Shown piece after piece: positions 7,332 to 13,619 of a stretch of 13,619 nucleotides of DNA (position 1 is its first letter; every line of letters begins with the position of its first letter). The notes beneath the pieces were generated by a model, which was not told the DNA's origin, made no database searches, and saw only the letters and a program-made list of their open reading frames with translations. The translations under genes and the position numbers were made by a program. The stretch comes from Frankiales bacterium (GTDB lineage: Bacteria; Actinomycetota; Actinomycetes; Mycobacteriales; SCTD01), in assembly GCA_025464695.1 (NCBI GenBank), contig JAODNQ010000255.1:1-13619 (forward strand), written 5' to 3'.

Positions 7332-8213
7332 ATGGCACCGGACCTGGGACGCGTCGGACTGTGGACGGCGGGGCTCGACAGCCTGCCTGTGGCGGAGGCG
7401 GCCGAGGCCGTCGCGGAGGTGGACGAGCTGGGCTACGGGGCCCTGTGGTTCGGCGAGGCCTACGGCCGCGAGGCGTTCACCGCGGCGTCGCTCCACCTGG
7501 CGGCAAGCCGTCGCCTGGTGGTCGCCACCGGCATCGCGAGCATCTACGGCCGCGACGCCGTGGCCGCGAACGGCGCCGCCCGGACGCTGTGCGCCGCGTT
7601 CCCGGGGCGCTTCCTGCTCGGGCTCGGCGTGAGCCACGCGCCGCTGGTCGAGCGCATGCGCGGGCACTCCTACGGCAAGCCGGTGCAGGCCATGCGCGAG
7701 TACCTCGACGCGATGGACGGCGCCCCGTTCCTGGCCGCCGAGGCGGGCGACCCGCCGCCCCGGGTGCTCGCCGCGCTGGGGCCGAAGATGCTCGAGCTGG
7801 CGCGGGACCGGGCCCAGGGCGCCCACCCGTACCTGGTCACGCCGGAGCACACGGCGTCGGCCCGGGAGCTGCTCGGGGAGGGCCCGGTGCTGGCGGTCGA
7901 GCAGGCCGTCGTGCTCAGCGAGGACGACGACGCGTTCCGGGCTCGCGCGCACGCGCACCTCGAGATCTACACGGGACTGCCGAACTACCGGAACAGCTGG
8001 CTGCGGCAGGGCTTCTCCGAGGACGACTTCGTCCGCGGGGGCAGCGCCCGGCTGCAGGACGGGCTGGTCGCCCGGGGGCTCGACGCCGCCGTCGCCAGGG
8101 TGCAGGAGCACCTGGACGCCGGTGCGTCGCACGTGTGCGTCCAGGTGCTCGGCGCCGACCCGTTCGCGGTGCCGCGCGACGACTGGCGGACGCTGGCGGG
8201 CGCGCTCCTCTAG
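7332..8213 (+). CDS. LLM-class F420-dependent oxidoreductase
   Basis: 293 residues forming one luciferase-like monooxygenase (LLM) TIM barrel. Recognisable parts are the N-terminal strand VGLWTAGLDSLP, ELGYGALWFGEAYGREAF (31-48), the core GRFLLGLGVSHAPLVERM (about 93-110), ALGPKMLELARDRAQGAHPYLVTPEH in the second half, and the ending VPRDDWRTLAGALL. This matches a compact actinobacterial subfamily that I recall as TIGR03620, predicted to bind deazaflavin F420 rather than FMN. It is cytoplasmic and the substrate is unknown. ATG 7332 is taken as start; the nearest strong SD-like run GGAGGAGG (7311-7318) is 13 nt away, longer than ideal, but I see no better in-frame start. It is divergent from the tRNA-Sec with 46 bp between, and its TAG overlaps the stop of the convergent RTX gene. 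Confidence 0.92.
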   Translation: MAPDLGRVGLWTAGLDSLPVAEAAEAVAEVDELGYGALWFGEAYGREAFTAASLHLAASRRLVVATGIASIYGRDAVAANGAARTLCAAFPGRFLLGLGVSHAPLVERMRGHSYGKPVQAMREYLDAMDGAPFLAAEAGDPPPRVLAALGPKMLELARDRAQGAHPYLVTPEHTASARELLGEGPVLAVEQAVVLSEDDDAFRARAHAHLEIYTGLPNYRNSWLRQGFSEDDFVRGGSARLQDGLVARGLDAAVARVQEHLDAGASHVCVQVLGADPFAVPRDDWRTLAGALL

Positions 8214-9544
8214 ATCCAGCTCGGGTCGACCATGCCGTCGCCGTCCGGGTCCGGCAGCTCGTCGTCCGGGCCCGTCGCCGCGTCGCCGAGCAGGCTCCCG
8301 CCGCCGTCCGCCGGGGTGGCTTCGCCGGTGGCTCCCTGCTCGGGTGCCGCGGCGTCGCCGGTGGCGTCCGCGTCGTCGCAGCGCTGCTCGTACTCCTCGT
8401 CGGCGCAGGTGTCCGCGTCGCCCTGGCCCTGCAGCGTGTCGGTACCGCTGCCGCCCTCGAGCACGTCCGCGCCGTCGCCGCCCTTCAGGACGTCGTCGTC
8501 GTCCCCGCCGTCGAGGGTGTCCGCGCCGGCGCCCCCGTCGAGCACGTCCTTGCCGGTGCTGCCGGACAGGGTGTCGTCGCCGTCCTCGCCGTTCACCGTG
8601 TCGTCGCCGGCGCTGCCGTCGAGCACGTCGCCGTCGGCGCCGCCCAGCACGACGTCGTCGCCGTCCCCGCCCTCGGCGCTGTCACGACCGCGGCCGCCCT
8701 CGAGCCGGTCGGCCCCGGTGCCGCCCGTGAGGGTGTCGTCGCCGTCGCCGCCACGGACGACGTCGGCGTCGGTGCCGCCGTCCACGAGGTCACTGCCCGC
8801 CCCGCAGTCGACCGTGTCGGTGCCCGCCCCGCCGTTCACCACGTCCGCGCCGTCGCCCCCCGCGAGCTCGTCGGCGTCGACCCCGCCCAGGAGCTGGTCG
8901 TCGCCCGTGCCGCCGCGGAGCACGTCGCGCCCGGCGCCGCCGTCCAGCCGGTCGTCGAGGTCGCCGCCGTCGAGGGTGTCGGCGCCGGCCGCGCCGGTGA
9001 GGGTGTCGCGTCCGGCGCCGCCGGCGAGCCGGTCGTTCCCGTCGAGGCCGAGCAGGACGTCGTCGCCGGCCTCGCCGGACAGCACGTCGTTGCCGGCGCC
9101 ACCGTCGAGCCGCTCGTTGCCCGCACCGCCGGTGAGGGTGTCGGTGCCTGCCTCGCCGCGCAGGACGTCGTTGCCGCCCTCGCCCAGCAGGGTGTCGTCG
9201 CCGAGGCCGCCGAGCACGGTGTCGGCGCCGTCGCCGCCCCGGACGCTGTCGTGCCCCGCTCCGGTCCAGACGCTGTCGTTGCCGGCGCCGCCCTCGACGC
9301 GGTCGCGGCCGCCGGCGGTGCAGACGACGTCGTTGCCGCCCAGCCCGAGGACGACGTCGTTGCCGCCCATGCCGACGATGACGTCACTGGCCGCGGTGCC
9401 GCGCAGCGTCTGGGAGGCGGAGGTGCCGACGATCGTGGCCCGCTTGCCCTGGCAGGTGGGCGCGGTCGCGGCGTGGGCCGCAGCCGGGACGCCGAGCAGG
9501 ACGGCGGCGGGCAGGCAGAGCAGCAGGGCGGGACGGGTGCGCAC
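8210..9544 (-). CDS. Exported RTX (hemolysin-type calcium-binding repeat) protein
   Basis: 444 residues from GTG 9544 with GGAGG four nt upstream. A Sec-type signal peptide (MRTRPALLLC...AAAHA, cleavage near residue 25) is followed by about 36 tandem nonapeptides of the pattern GGxGxDxLx, from about residue 45 to 375 with almost no other domain. RTX repeats fold into a parallel beta-roll that binds calcium between turns, so the mature protein is probably disordered in the cytoplasm and folds outside the cell. The C-terminal tail is acidic and Ala/Gly-rich, with two Cys near the repeat end (TCADEEYEQRC) and a further calcium loop DPDGDGMVD just before the terminus. There is no protease, lipase or toxin module, so the role may be structural, adhesive or calcium-buffering. 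The small Cys/His-rich gene lies 58 bp upstream on the same strand and may be co-transcribed. Confidence 0.93.
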   Translation of the reverse strand: MRTRPALLLCLPAAVLLGVPAAAHAATAPTCQGKRATIVGTSASQTLRGTAASDVIVGMGGNDVVLGLGGNDVVCTAGGRDRVEGGAGNDSVWTGAGHDSVRGGDGADTVLGGLGDDTLLGEGGNDVLRGEAGTDTLTGGAGNERLDGGAGNDVLSGEAGDDVLLGLDGNDRLAGGAGRDTLTGAAGADTLDGGDLDDRLDGGAGRDVLRGGTGDDQLLGGVDADELAGGDGADVVNGGAGTDTVDCGAGSDLVDGGTDADVVRGGDGDDTLTGGTGADRLEGGRGRDSAEGGDGDDVVLGGADGDVLDGSAGDDTVNGEDGDDTLSGSTGKDVLDGGAGADTLDGGDDDDVLKGGDGADVLEGGSGTDTLQGQGDADTCADEEYEQRCDDADATGDAAAPEQGATGEATPADGGGSLLGDAATGPDDELPDPDGDGMVDPSWI

Positions 9545-9602
9545 GGGACCTCCAGGAGCGACGGGACCCCTCCTGCATCGGCTGCCGACCCCGGAGCCTG
9601 TG

Positions 9603-9926
9603 TCACCCCCCGGGGTGCAGCGTCCCGACCGCAGCGACCGGCAGCCCGGTGCGGTGGCAGACCCAAAAAGGGTCGGGACCGAGGTCGGGCTCGACGAACA
9701 GCGGGTGGTCGCGGTGCTCGGGGCACAGCGGCCACAGCGGCTCGTCCGCGTGCACCGCCTCCTGCACGTCCTGCGCGAGCAGCCCCAGCACGTGCGGTGC
9801 GCCGTCCGGCCACTGCCCGAGCCACCAGGCGCGGTGCGCGACCGCCTCGTCCAGCAGCGGTTCCCGGGCGGGGTCGGCCAGGTCGGAGGCCACCGCCCCG
9901 CGGGCGGCACGGAGGGCGTCGGTCAC
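9603..9926 (-). CDS. Small Cys/His-rich hypothetical protein
   Basis: 107 residues from GTG 9926; another in-frame GTG at 9950 would add eight residues, and neither has a clear Shine-Dalgarno sequence. An N-terminal helical part includes HRAWWLGQWPDG, followed by LCPEHRDHPLFVEP and FWVCHRTG. Cys68, His71, His74, Cys90 and His91 are spaced like a small zinc site, which is an inference. I recall similar unnamed actinobacterial proteins but know no function, and there is no signal peptide or membrane segment. Codon use matches its neighbours, and the sense frame has a sensible composition, which supports it being real. It lies 58 bp upstream of the RTX gene and is divergent from the CAP gene. 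Confidence 0.72.
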   Translation of the reverse strand: MTDALRAARGAVASDLADPAREPLLDEAVAHRAWWLGQWPDGAPHVLGLLAQDVQEAVHADEPLWPLCPEHRDHPLFVEPDLGPDPFWVCHRTGLPVAAVGTLHPGG

Positions 9927-9972
9927 CCCGCCAGTGTCGCGTTGCCACACGATCGGGTGACGAGTGCGGTCC

Positions 9973-9986
9973 GGTCGGCCCCGACC
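9973..9986. promoter_or_regulatory. Small dyad in front of the CBM-CAP gene
   Basis: GGTCGG and CCGACC are separated by two bases and end 8 bp before ATG 9995, in the 68-bp divergent gap. It could be an operator or a 5'-leader hairpin, but 6-bp dyads arise easily by chance at this GC content. Confidence 0.25.
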
Positions 9987-9994
9987 TCCCAGAC

Positions 9995-10849
9995 ATGCGT
10001 CGCACCCTGGGCACCCTCCTGCTGGCCGTCACCGCACTCGGCGTGTGCGGAGCGGGGCCGGCCGTTGCCGCCACGACCGCTGCTCCGGCCTCTGCCGAGG
10101 CGGAGACCATGACCGTCCTCGCCGGCCGCTCCTCCGTCTTCTCCGACGCCACCGCCTCCGCCGGCAAGGGACGGGTCCTCGTCACCAACGGCGCGACGTC
10201 CACCGCTCTGCAGTCGGGCACCTCGGCCGGCCGGCTGCTGCTGCGCCTGCGGGGCGACCAGGCCGCGGGCGCGCCGCAGGCCGTCGTCGCCGTGGACGGG
10301 CGGCAGGTCGCCGTGCTGTCGGTCACGGCGCGGAGCTGGACCGAGTACGCCGTCGCGGGCGCCTGGGCGGCAGGCAGGCACACGGTCGTGGTGCGCTTCC
10401 CCAACGACGCGCGGACCGCGACCGCCGACCGCAACCTGCGCCTGGACCGCGTGCGCTTCGCTCCTGCGGTCGTCCCGGTGGTCGACGACGCGTACGAGGC
10501 CCGGGTCGTGCAGCTGGTCAACGCCGCGCGGTCGGCGCACGGCCTGCGCCCGCTCGCCGTCTCCTCGTGCGCCGACCGCTACGCCGAGGCCTGGGGCGTG
10601 CACCTCGCGGCGCTCCGCACCCTGGTGCACCGCGCCGACCTCGGCAGCCTGCTCAGCGCCTGCGGGGCGAGCCGGGTCGGCGAGAACATCGCGTACGGCG
10701 GGGTGACCGCGGACCAGCTCGTGCAGATGTGGCTCGACTCCCCGGGTCACCGGGCGAACATCCTCGGCGACTACACGCACGTGGGCACGGGAGCCACCCG
10801 GGCGGCCGACGGCACCGTGTTCGCGGCGCAGAACTTCCTCAAGCTGTAG
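9995..10849 (+). CDS. Exported CBM60-like / CAP (SCP, YkwD-type) domain protein
   Basis: 284 residues. A Sec signal peptide occupies about 1-25 (MRRTLGTLLLAVTALGVCGA...AVA). Residues about 36-156 form a beta-rich module ending NLRLDRVRFAP, resembling the calcium-dependent xylan-binding CBM60/CBM36 fold. A CAP domain fills 166-284, with family signatures ENIAYGG and MWLDSPGHRANILGDYTHVG and the usual bacterial residues His212, Glu230 and His252. Cys192 and Cys223 could form a disulfide. CAP proteins are secreted; bacterial members are often cell-wall associated and their chemistry is mostly unsettled. The extra module suggests binding to cell-surface or environmental glycan. ATG 9995 lacks a strong Shine-Dalgarno sequence but places the signal peptide correctly. 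The gene ends against the four-half-site element before the methyltransferase. Confidence 0.92.
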   Translation: MRRTLGTLLLAVTALGVCGAGPAVAATTAAPASAEAETMTVLAGRSSVFSDATASAGKGRVLVTNGATSTALQSGTSAGRLLLRLRGDQAAGAPQAVVAVDGRQVAVLSVTARSWTEYAVAGAWAAGRHTVVVRFPNDARTATADRNLRLDRVRFAPAVVPVVDDAYEARVVQLVNAARSAHGLRPLAVSSCADRYAEAWGVHLAALRTLVHRADLGSLLSACGASRVGENIAYGGVTADQLVQMWLDSPGHRANILGDYTHVGTGATRAADGTVFAAQNFLKL

Positions 10850-10887
10850 TCCCAGCCAGTGGGACAGTTTGTTCCAGAAGCTGGGAC
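10849..10887. promoter_or_regulatory. Paired 17-bp dyads: putative double operator or alternative hairpins
   Basis: GTCCCAgccagTGGGAC (10849-10865) and GTTCCAGaagCTGGGAC (10871-10887) are two inverted repeats with centres 22 bp apart, about two helical turns. They match each other at 12 of 17 positions. As RNA, the outermost arms GTCCCAG and CTGGGAC also pair perfectly and the inner arms pair with one G-U, so a single 39-nt hairpin can replace the two small ones. The element begins on the last base of the CAP stop codon and ends 19 bp before the methyltransferase ATG. It could be an operator, a leader switch, or partly a CAP terminator, since TTT follows the first hairpin. Confidence 0.55.
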
Positions 10888-10906
10888 GACGGCGTACGGT
10901 CCCCCC

Positions 10907-11701
10907 ATGACGACCTACACGCACGGGCACGCCGAGCCGGTCCTGCGGTCGCACCGCTGGCGCACCGTCGAGAACTCCGCCGCCCACCTGCTGCCGCACC
11001 TGCGCCCGGACCAGACGCTCCTCGACGTCGGCTGCGGACCGGCCACCATCACCGCGGACCTCGCGGACCGGGTCGGTCGGGTGGTGGGGCTCGAGCACAC
11101 GCAGCAGGCCTGCGACGTCGCCCGGGCGGAGCTCGCCGCGCGGGGGCACGCCGACGTCGAGGTGCTGCTCGGCGACGTCCACGCGCTGGACCTGCCCGAC
11201 GACTCCTTCGACGTCGTGCACGCGCACCAGGTGCTGCAGCACGTGGCCGACCCCGTGCAGGCGCTGCGGGAGATGGCCCGGGTCTGCAAGCCGGGGGGCG
11301 TGGTCGCCGTGCGCGACAGCGACTACCTCGGGTTCGCCTGGTACCCGGAGTGCCGGGGGCTGACGAGGTGGATGGAGCTCTACCAGGCGGCGGCGCTCGC
11401 GAACGGCGGGCAGCCGCAGGCGGGACGGCGGCTGCTCGCCTGGGCGCACGAGGCCGGCCTGACCGACGTCACCGCGACGTCGCGCACCTGGTGCTTCGCC
11501 ACCCCGCAGGACCGCCAGTGGTGGGGCGGCATGTGGGCTGACCGCATCCAGCGGTCCGCGCTCACGACGCAGCTGCTCGCCTCCGGCCTCGCCACCCAGG
11601 ACGACCTCGACCTGGTGACCGCGGGGTGGCAGCGGTTCGCGGACGACGACGACGCGTGGATGAGCCTGCTGCACGGCGAGCTGCTGGTGCGGGTGCCCTA
11701 G
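10907..11701 (+). CDS. Class I SAM-dependent methyltransferase
   Basis: 264 residues. The Rossmann SAM-binding motif I is LLDVGCGPATIT (38-49). The acidic residue after strand 2 is in VVGLEHT (59-65), motif II is near LLGDVHALDLPDDSFDVVHA (87-106), and LREMARVCKPGGVVAV (120-135) is the usual post-motif helix and strand of UbiE/Methyltransf_11-type enzymes. The second half, with YLGFAWYPE and RWMELYQAAALANGGQPQAGR, would form the substrate-binding part and resembles small-molecule methyltransferases; the acceptor is unknown. It is cytoplasmic. ATG 10907 has no recognisable Shine-Dalgarno (CCCCCC precedes it), so it may be leaderless or poorly initiated. The paired dyads lie immediately upstream, suggesting dedicated regulation. 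A hairpin overlaps its stop codon. Confidence 0.92.
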   Translation: MTTYTHGHAEPVLRSHRWRTVENSAAHLLPHLRPDQTLLDVGCGPATITADLADRVGRVVGLEHTQQACDVARAELAARGHADVEVLLGDVHALDLPDDSFDVVHAHQVLQHVADPVQALREMARVCKPGGVVAVRDSDYLGFAWYPECRGLTRWMELYQAAALANGGQPQAGRRLLAWAHEAGLTDVTATSRTWCFATPQDRQWWGGMWADRIQRSALTTQLLASGLATQDDLDLVTAGWQRFADDDDAWMSLLHGELLVRVP

Positions 11702-11711
11702 CGGCACCCGC
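11689..11711. terminator. Bidirectional hairpin over the methyltransferase stop codon
   Basis: A perfect 9-bp inverted repeat, GCGGGTGCC (11689-11697) and GGCACCCGC (11703-11711), has loop CTAGC, so the TAG stop (11699-11701) sits in the loop. It lies between convergent genes, 6 bp beyond the helicase stop, and could end transcription from both sides. It lacks a T-run. Confidence 0.6.
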
Positions 11712-11717
11712 CCCCGG

Positions 11718-13364
11718 TCAGCCGCTCAGGACGTCGTCGGCGTCGACGATCGTGTAGGCGTAGCCCTGCTCGGCGAGGAAGCGCTGCCGGTGGGCGGCGT
11801 ACTCCTGGTCGAGGGTGTCGCGGCTGACCACCGTGTAGAAGTGCGCGGTGCGGCCGTCCTCCTTGGGGCGCAGCACCCGGCCGAGCCGCTGGGCCTCCTC
11901 CTGCCGGGAGCCGAAGGTGCCCGACACCTGGATCGCGACGGTGGCCTCGGGCAGGTCGATCGAGAAGTTGGCGACCTTGCTGACGACCAGGCCCGGGATC
12001 TCCTTGCGGCGGAACAGGTCGAACAGGCGCTCCCGCTCGGCGTTCTTGGTCGACCCCTGGATCACCGGCATGTCGAGGGCGGTGCCGAGCTCCTCGAGCT
12101 GGTCGAGGTAGGCGCCGATGACGAGCACCTGGTCGTCGTGGCGCTCGACGAGCTTCTTCACCACGGCGATCTTCGTGTGGGCCGTCGCGCCGATCTTGTA
12201 GCGCTCCTCGGGCTCGGCCGTCGCGTAGGTCAGCCGCTCGGCGTCGGTCATGGTGACCCGGACCTCGGTGCAGTCGGCCGGCGCGATGTAGCCCTGCGCC
12301 TCGATGTCCTTCCAGGGCGCGTCGTAGCGCTTGGGCCCGATGAGGCTGAAGACGTCGCCCTCGCGGCCGTCCTCGCGCACGAGCGTCGCGGTCAGGCCGA
12401 GCCGGCGGCGGCTCTGCAGGTCGGCGGTCATCCGGAAGACGGGCGCGGGCAGCAGGTGCACCTCGTCGTAGACCACCAGGCCCCAGTCGCGCGCGCCGAA
12501 CAGCTCGAGGTGGAGGTACTCGCCCTTGCGGCGGGTCGTCATCACCTGGTAGGTCGCGATGGTGACCGGCTTGATCTCCTTCTTCTCCCCGGAGTACTCG
12601 CCGATCTCGTCCTCGGTCAGGCTGGTCCGCTTGAGCAGCTCGGTCTTCCACTGCCGACCGCTGACCGTGTTGGTCACGAGGATGAGCGTGGTGGCGCTCG
12701 CCTTGGCCATCGCGGCCGCGCCGACGATCGTCTTGCCCGCACCGCACGGCAGCACGACGACGCCGGACCCGCCGTGCCAGAAGCCGTCGACCGCCATCTG
12801 CTGGTAGTCGCGCAGCTGCCAGCCGTCGTTGACCATCGTGATCTCGTGGGCCTCGCCGTCGACGTAGCCGGCGAGGTCCTCGGCCGGCCAGCCGACCTTC
12901 AGCAGTGCCTGCTTCAGCCGGCCGCGCTCGGACGCGAAGGCGAGCACCGTCTCCGGGTCGAGCCGCGCGCCGAGCATCGGGCTGACCTTCTTGCTGCGGA
13001 CGACCTCCTCCAGCACGGCGCGGTCGGTGGTGCGCAGGACCAGGCCGTGGACGGGGTCGTTCTCCAGCCGCAGCCGGCCGTAGCGGTCCATCGTGTCCGC
13101 GACGTCGACGAGCAGGGCGTGGGGCACGGAGTACCGGCTGAAGCGGACCAGGGCGTCGACCACCTGCTCGGCGTCGTGGCCGGCGGCCCGGGCGTTCCAC
13201 AGACCCAGCGGGGTCAGCCGGTAGGTGTGGACGTGCTCGGGCGAGCGCTCGAGCTCGGCGAACGGCGCGATCGCCATCCGGCACTCGGCGGCCAGCGGGT
13301 GCTCGATCTCGAGCAGCAGGGTCTTGTCGGACTGGACGATCAGCGGGCCGTCAGGGGTCGTCAC
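11718..13364 (-). CDS. XPB/Rad25-type DNA repair helicase
   Basis: 548 residues, the usual length of actinobacterial XPB homologues. Residues 1-170 match the bacterial XPB/Ssl2 N-terminal domain, with LIVQSDKTLLLE near the start. The superfamily 2 core follows: Q-motif region WQLRDYQ (182-188), Walker A PCGAGKT (206-212), Walker B DEVH (300-303), motif III TAT (325-327) with the XPB-specific RED (330-332), and motif VI QEEAQRLGRVLRP (488-500). XPB is an ATP-driven 3'-5' translocase that opens DNA in repair and, in eukaryotes, in TFIIH; bacterial members are thought to act in DNA repair. GTG 13364 gives the conserved N terminus; the frame stays open to 13604 but that extension is not family-like. 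No strong Shine-Dalgarno is seen. It is divergent, with 27 bp between, from the membrane gene. Confidence 0.95.
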   Translation of the reverse strand: MTTPDGPLIVQSDKTLLLEIEHPLAAECRMAIAPFAELERSPEHVHTYRLTPLGLWNARAAGHDAEQVVDALVRFSRYSVPHALLVDVADTMDRYGRLRLENDPVHGLVLRTTDRAVLEEVVRSKKVSPMLGARLDPETVLAFASERGRLKQALLKVGWPAEDLAGYVDGEAHEITMVNDGWQLRDYQQMAVDGFWHGGSGVVVLPCGAGKTIVGAAAMAKASATTLILVTNTVSGRQWKTELLKRTSLTEDEIGEYSGEKKEIKPVTIATYQVMTTRRKGEYLHLELFGARDWGLVVYDEVHLLPAPVFRMTADLQSRRRLGLTATLVREDGREGDVFSLIGPKRYDAPWKDIEAQGYIAPADCTEVRVTMTDAERLTYATAEPEERYKIGATAHTKIAVVKKLVERHDDQVLVIGAYLDQLEELGTALDMPVIQGSTKNAERERLFDLFRRKEIPGLVVSKVANFSIDLPEATVAIQVSGTFGSRQEEAQRLGRVLRPKEDGRTAHFYTVVSRDTLDQEYAAHRQRFLAEQGYAYTIVDADDVLSG

Positions 13365-13391
13365 AAGGGGAGTCAACGCCGAGGGGACGCC

Positions 13392-13619
13392 GTGGCTTCC
13401 GGCGGGCAGGACCGTGGCGTGTCCCGCCTCCTGCGCGGCGCCCTCGCGGGCGCTGCCGCCACCGTCCCGATGTCCTTCGTGATGCTGGCCGGCGACCGGC
13501 TGCTGCCCCGGCAACCGCCCGAGAGCATCACCCGCGCGGCGCTGGACGCCGCGCCCGTCGACGTCCCGGAGGAGGCCGTGCGCCCGCTGGCGGTCGCCGC
13601 GCACCTCGGCTTCGGCGCC
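13392..13619 (+). CDS. Start of a membrane protein (DUF6789/DUF1440-like), 3' end missing
   Basis: Seventy-six codons are present before the window ends. GTG 13392, with GAGGGGA four nt upstream, gives MASGGQDRGVSRLLRG; an in-frame GTG at 13419, with AGGA seven nt upstream, is an equally possible start giving MSRLLRGALAG. LLRGALAGAAATVPMSFVML is a first membrane helix, followed by GDRLLPRQPPESITRAAL and a second hydrophobic stretch beginning at PLAVAAHLGFGA. This pattern (small-residue-rich helix, then QPPESIT) resembles actinobacterial membrane proteins that I recall as DUF6789, related to YagU/DUF1440. Function is unknown. It is divergent from the helicase across only 27 bp, so its promoter must overlap the helicase coding region. 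Confidence 0.7.
   Translation, partial: MASGGQDRGVSRLLRGALAGAAATVPMSFVMLAGDRLLPRQPPESITRAALDAAPVDVPEEAVRPLAVAAHLGFGA

Noticed and set aside
8400..9400. Apparent tandem DNA repeats that could suggest a satellite or CRISPR array
   Set aside because: The period is 27 bp with no spacer/repeat alternation, and it encodes RTX nonapeptides with a degenerate consensus.
8232..10112. A 626-codon plus-strand frame opposite the RTX gene, rich in Ser and Pro
   Set aside because: It is the mirror of the 27-bp RTX coding period and strong G/C codon bias; no domain, start signal or family resemblance.
7247..10849. A 1200-codon open frame on the plus strand
   Set aside because: It runs through the tRNA, antisense to the RTX gene and in another frame of the oxidoreductase, with a low-complexity Arg/Ala/Val/Gly product. 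Only its last 285 codons (the CAP gene) are real.
10869..10900. TTGTTC and TACGGT as a sigma-70-like promoter for the methyltransferase
   Set aside because: The 20-nt spacing is too long and the hexamer matches are weak.
13371..13376. TTGACT on the minus strand as a -35 box for the helicase
   Set aside because: It lies only 6 nt before the start codon, so the matching -10 would fall inside the gene.

Overview
The window is about 13.6 kb of very GC-rich DNA with strong third-position G/C bias, many GTG starts and dense gene packing. Together with an F420-dependent LLM-class oxidoreductase, a bacterial XPB helicase, CAP and RTX secreted proteins and a tRNA-Sec, this points to a free-living actinomycete. 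I do not assign a genus. Because of the base bias, very long non-coding frames stay open, one of them for 1200 codons, so calls rest on protein content, starts and motifs rather than ORF length.

Layout. (1) 2-3937 (+): the 3' part of a large secreted subtilisin-family (S8) protease with propeptide, catalytic triad, PA insert, Pro/Ser/Ala linker and Ig-like tail, ended by a hairpin terminator. (2) 4030-4419 (+): a small multi-spanning membrane protein. (3) A minus-strand unit read from 7285 down to 4416: tRNA-Sec (anticodon UCA, CCA encoded), then within 20 nt a HIT-like hydrolase, a nucleotide pyrophosphatase/phosphodiesterase-type enzyme and an MccF-like S66 serine peptidase. The three coding genes are 7 bp apart and 4 bp overlapping. 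(4) 7332-8213 (+): an LLM-class F420-dependent oxidoreductase, divergent from the tRNA. (5) 8210-9544 (-): an exported RTX-repeat protein, followed upstream by a small Cys/His-rich hypothetical protein (9603-9926, -). (6) 9995-10849 (+): an exported protein joining a CBM60-like module to a CAP/SCP domain. (7) 10849-10887: a striking set of four related half-sites (two 17-bp dyads), just before a class I methyltransferase (10907-11701, +). (8) 11718-13364 (-): an XPB/Rad25-type DNA repair helicase. (9) 13392-13619 (+): the start of a membrane protein that runs off the window.

Three observations stand out. The HIT + phosphodiesterase + MccF-like operon matches, by family, enzymes known to inactivate peptide-nucleotide (microcin C type) antibiotics, and could be a detoxification cassette. 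The tRNA-Sec shows the genome has, or had, selenocysteine decoding, and it sits as the apparent leader of that operon. The four-half-site element before the methyltransferase looks like a double operator or a pair of alternative RNA hairpins. Two convergent gene pairs (4416-4419 and 8210-8213) share overlapping stop codons with no terminator between them. No CRISPR array, insertion sequence, integrase or attachment site was seen, and no gene-free stretch exceeds 100 bp.
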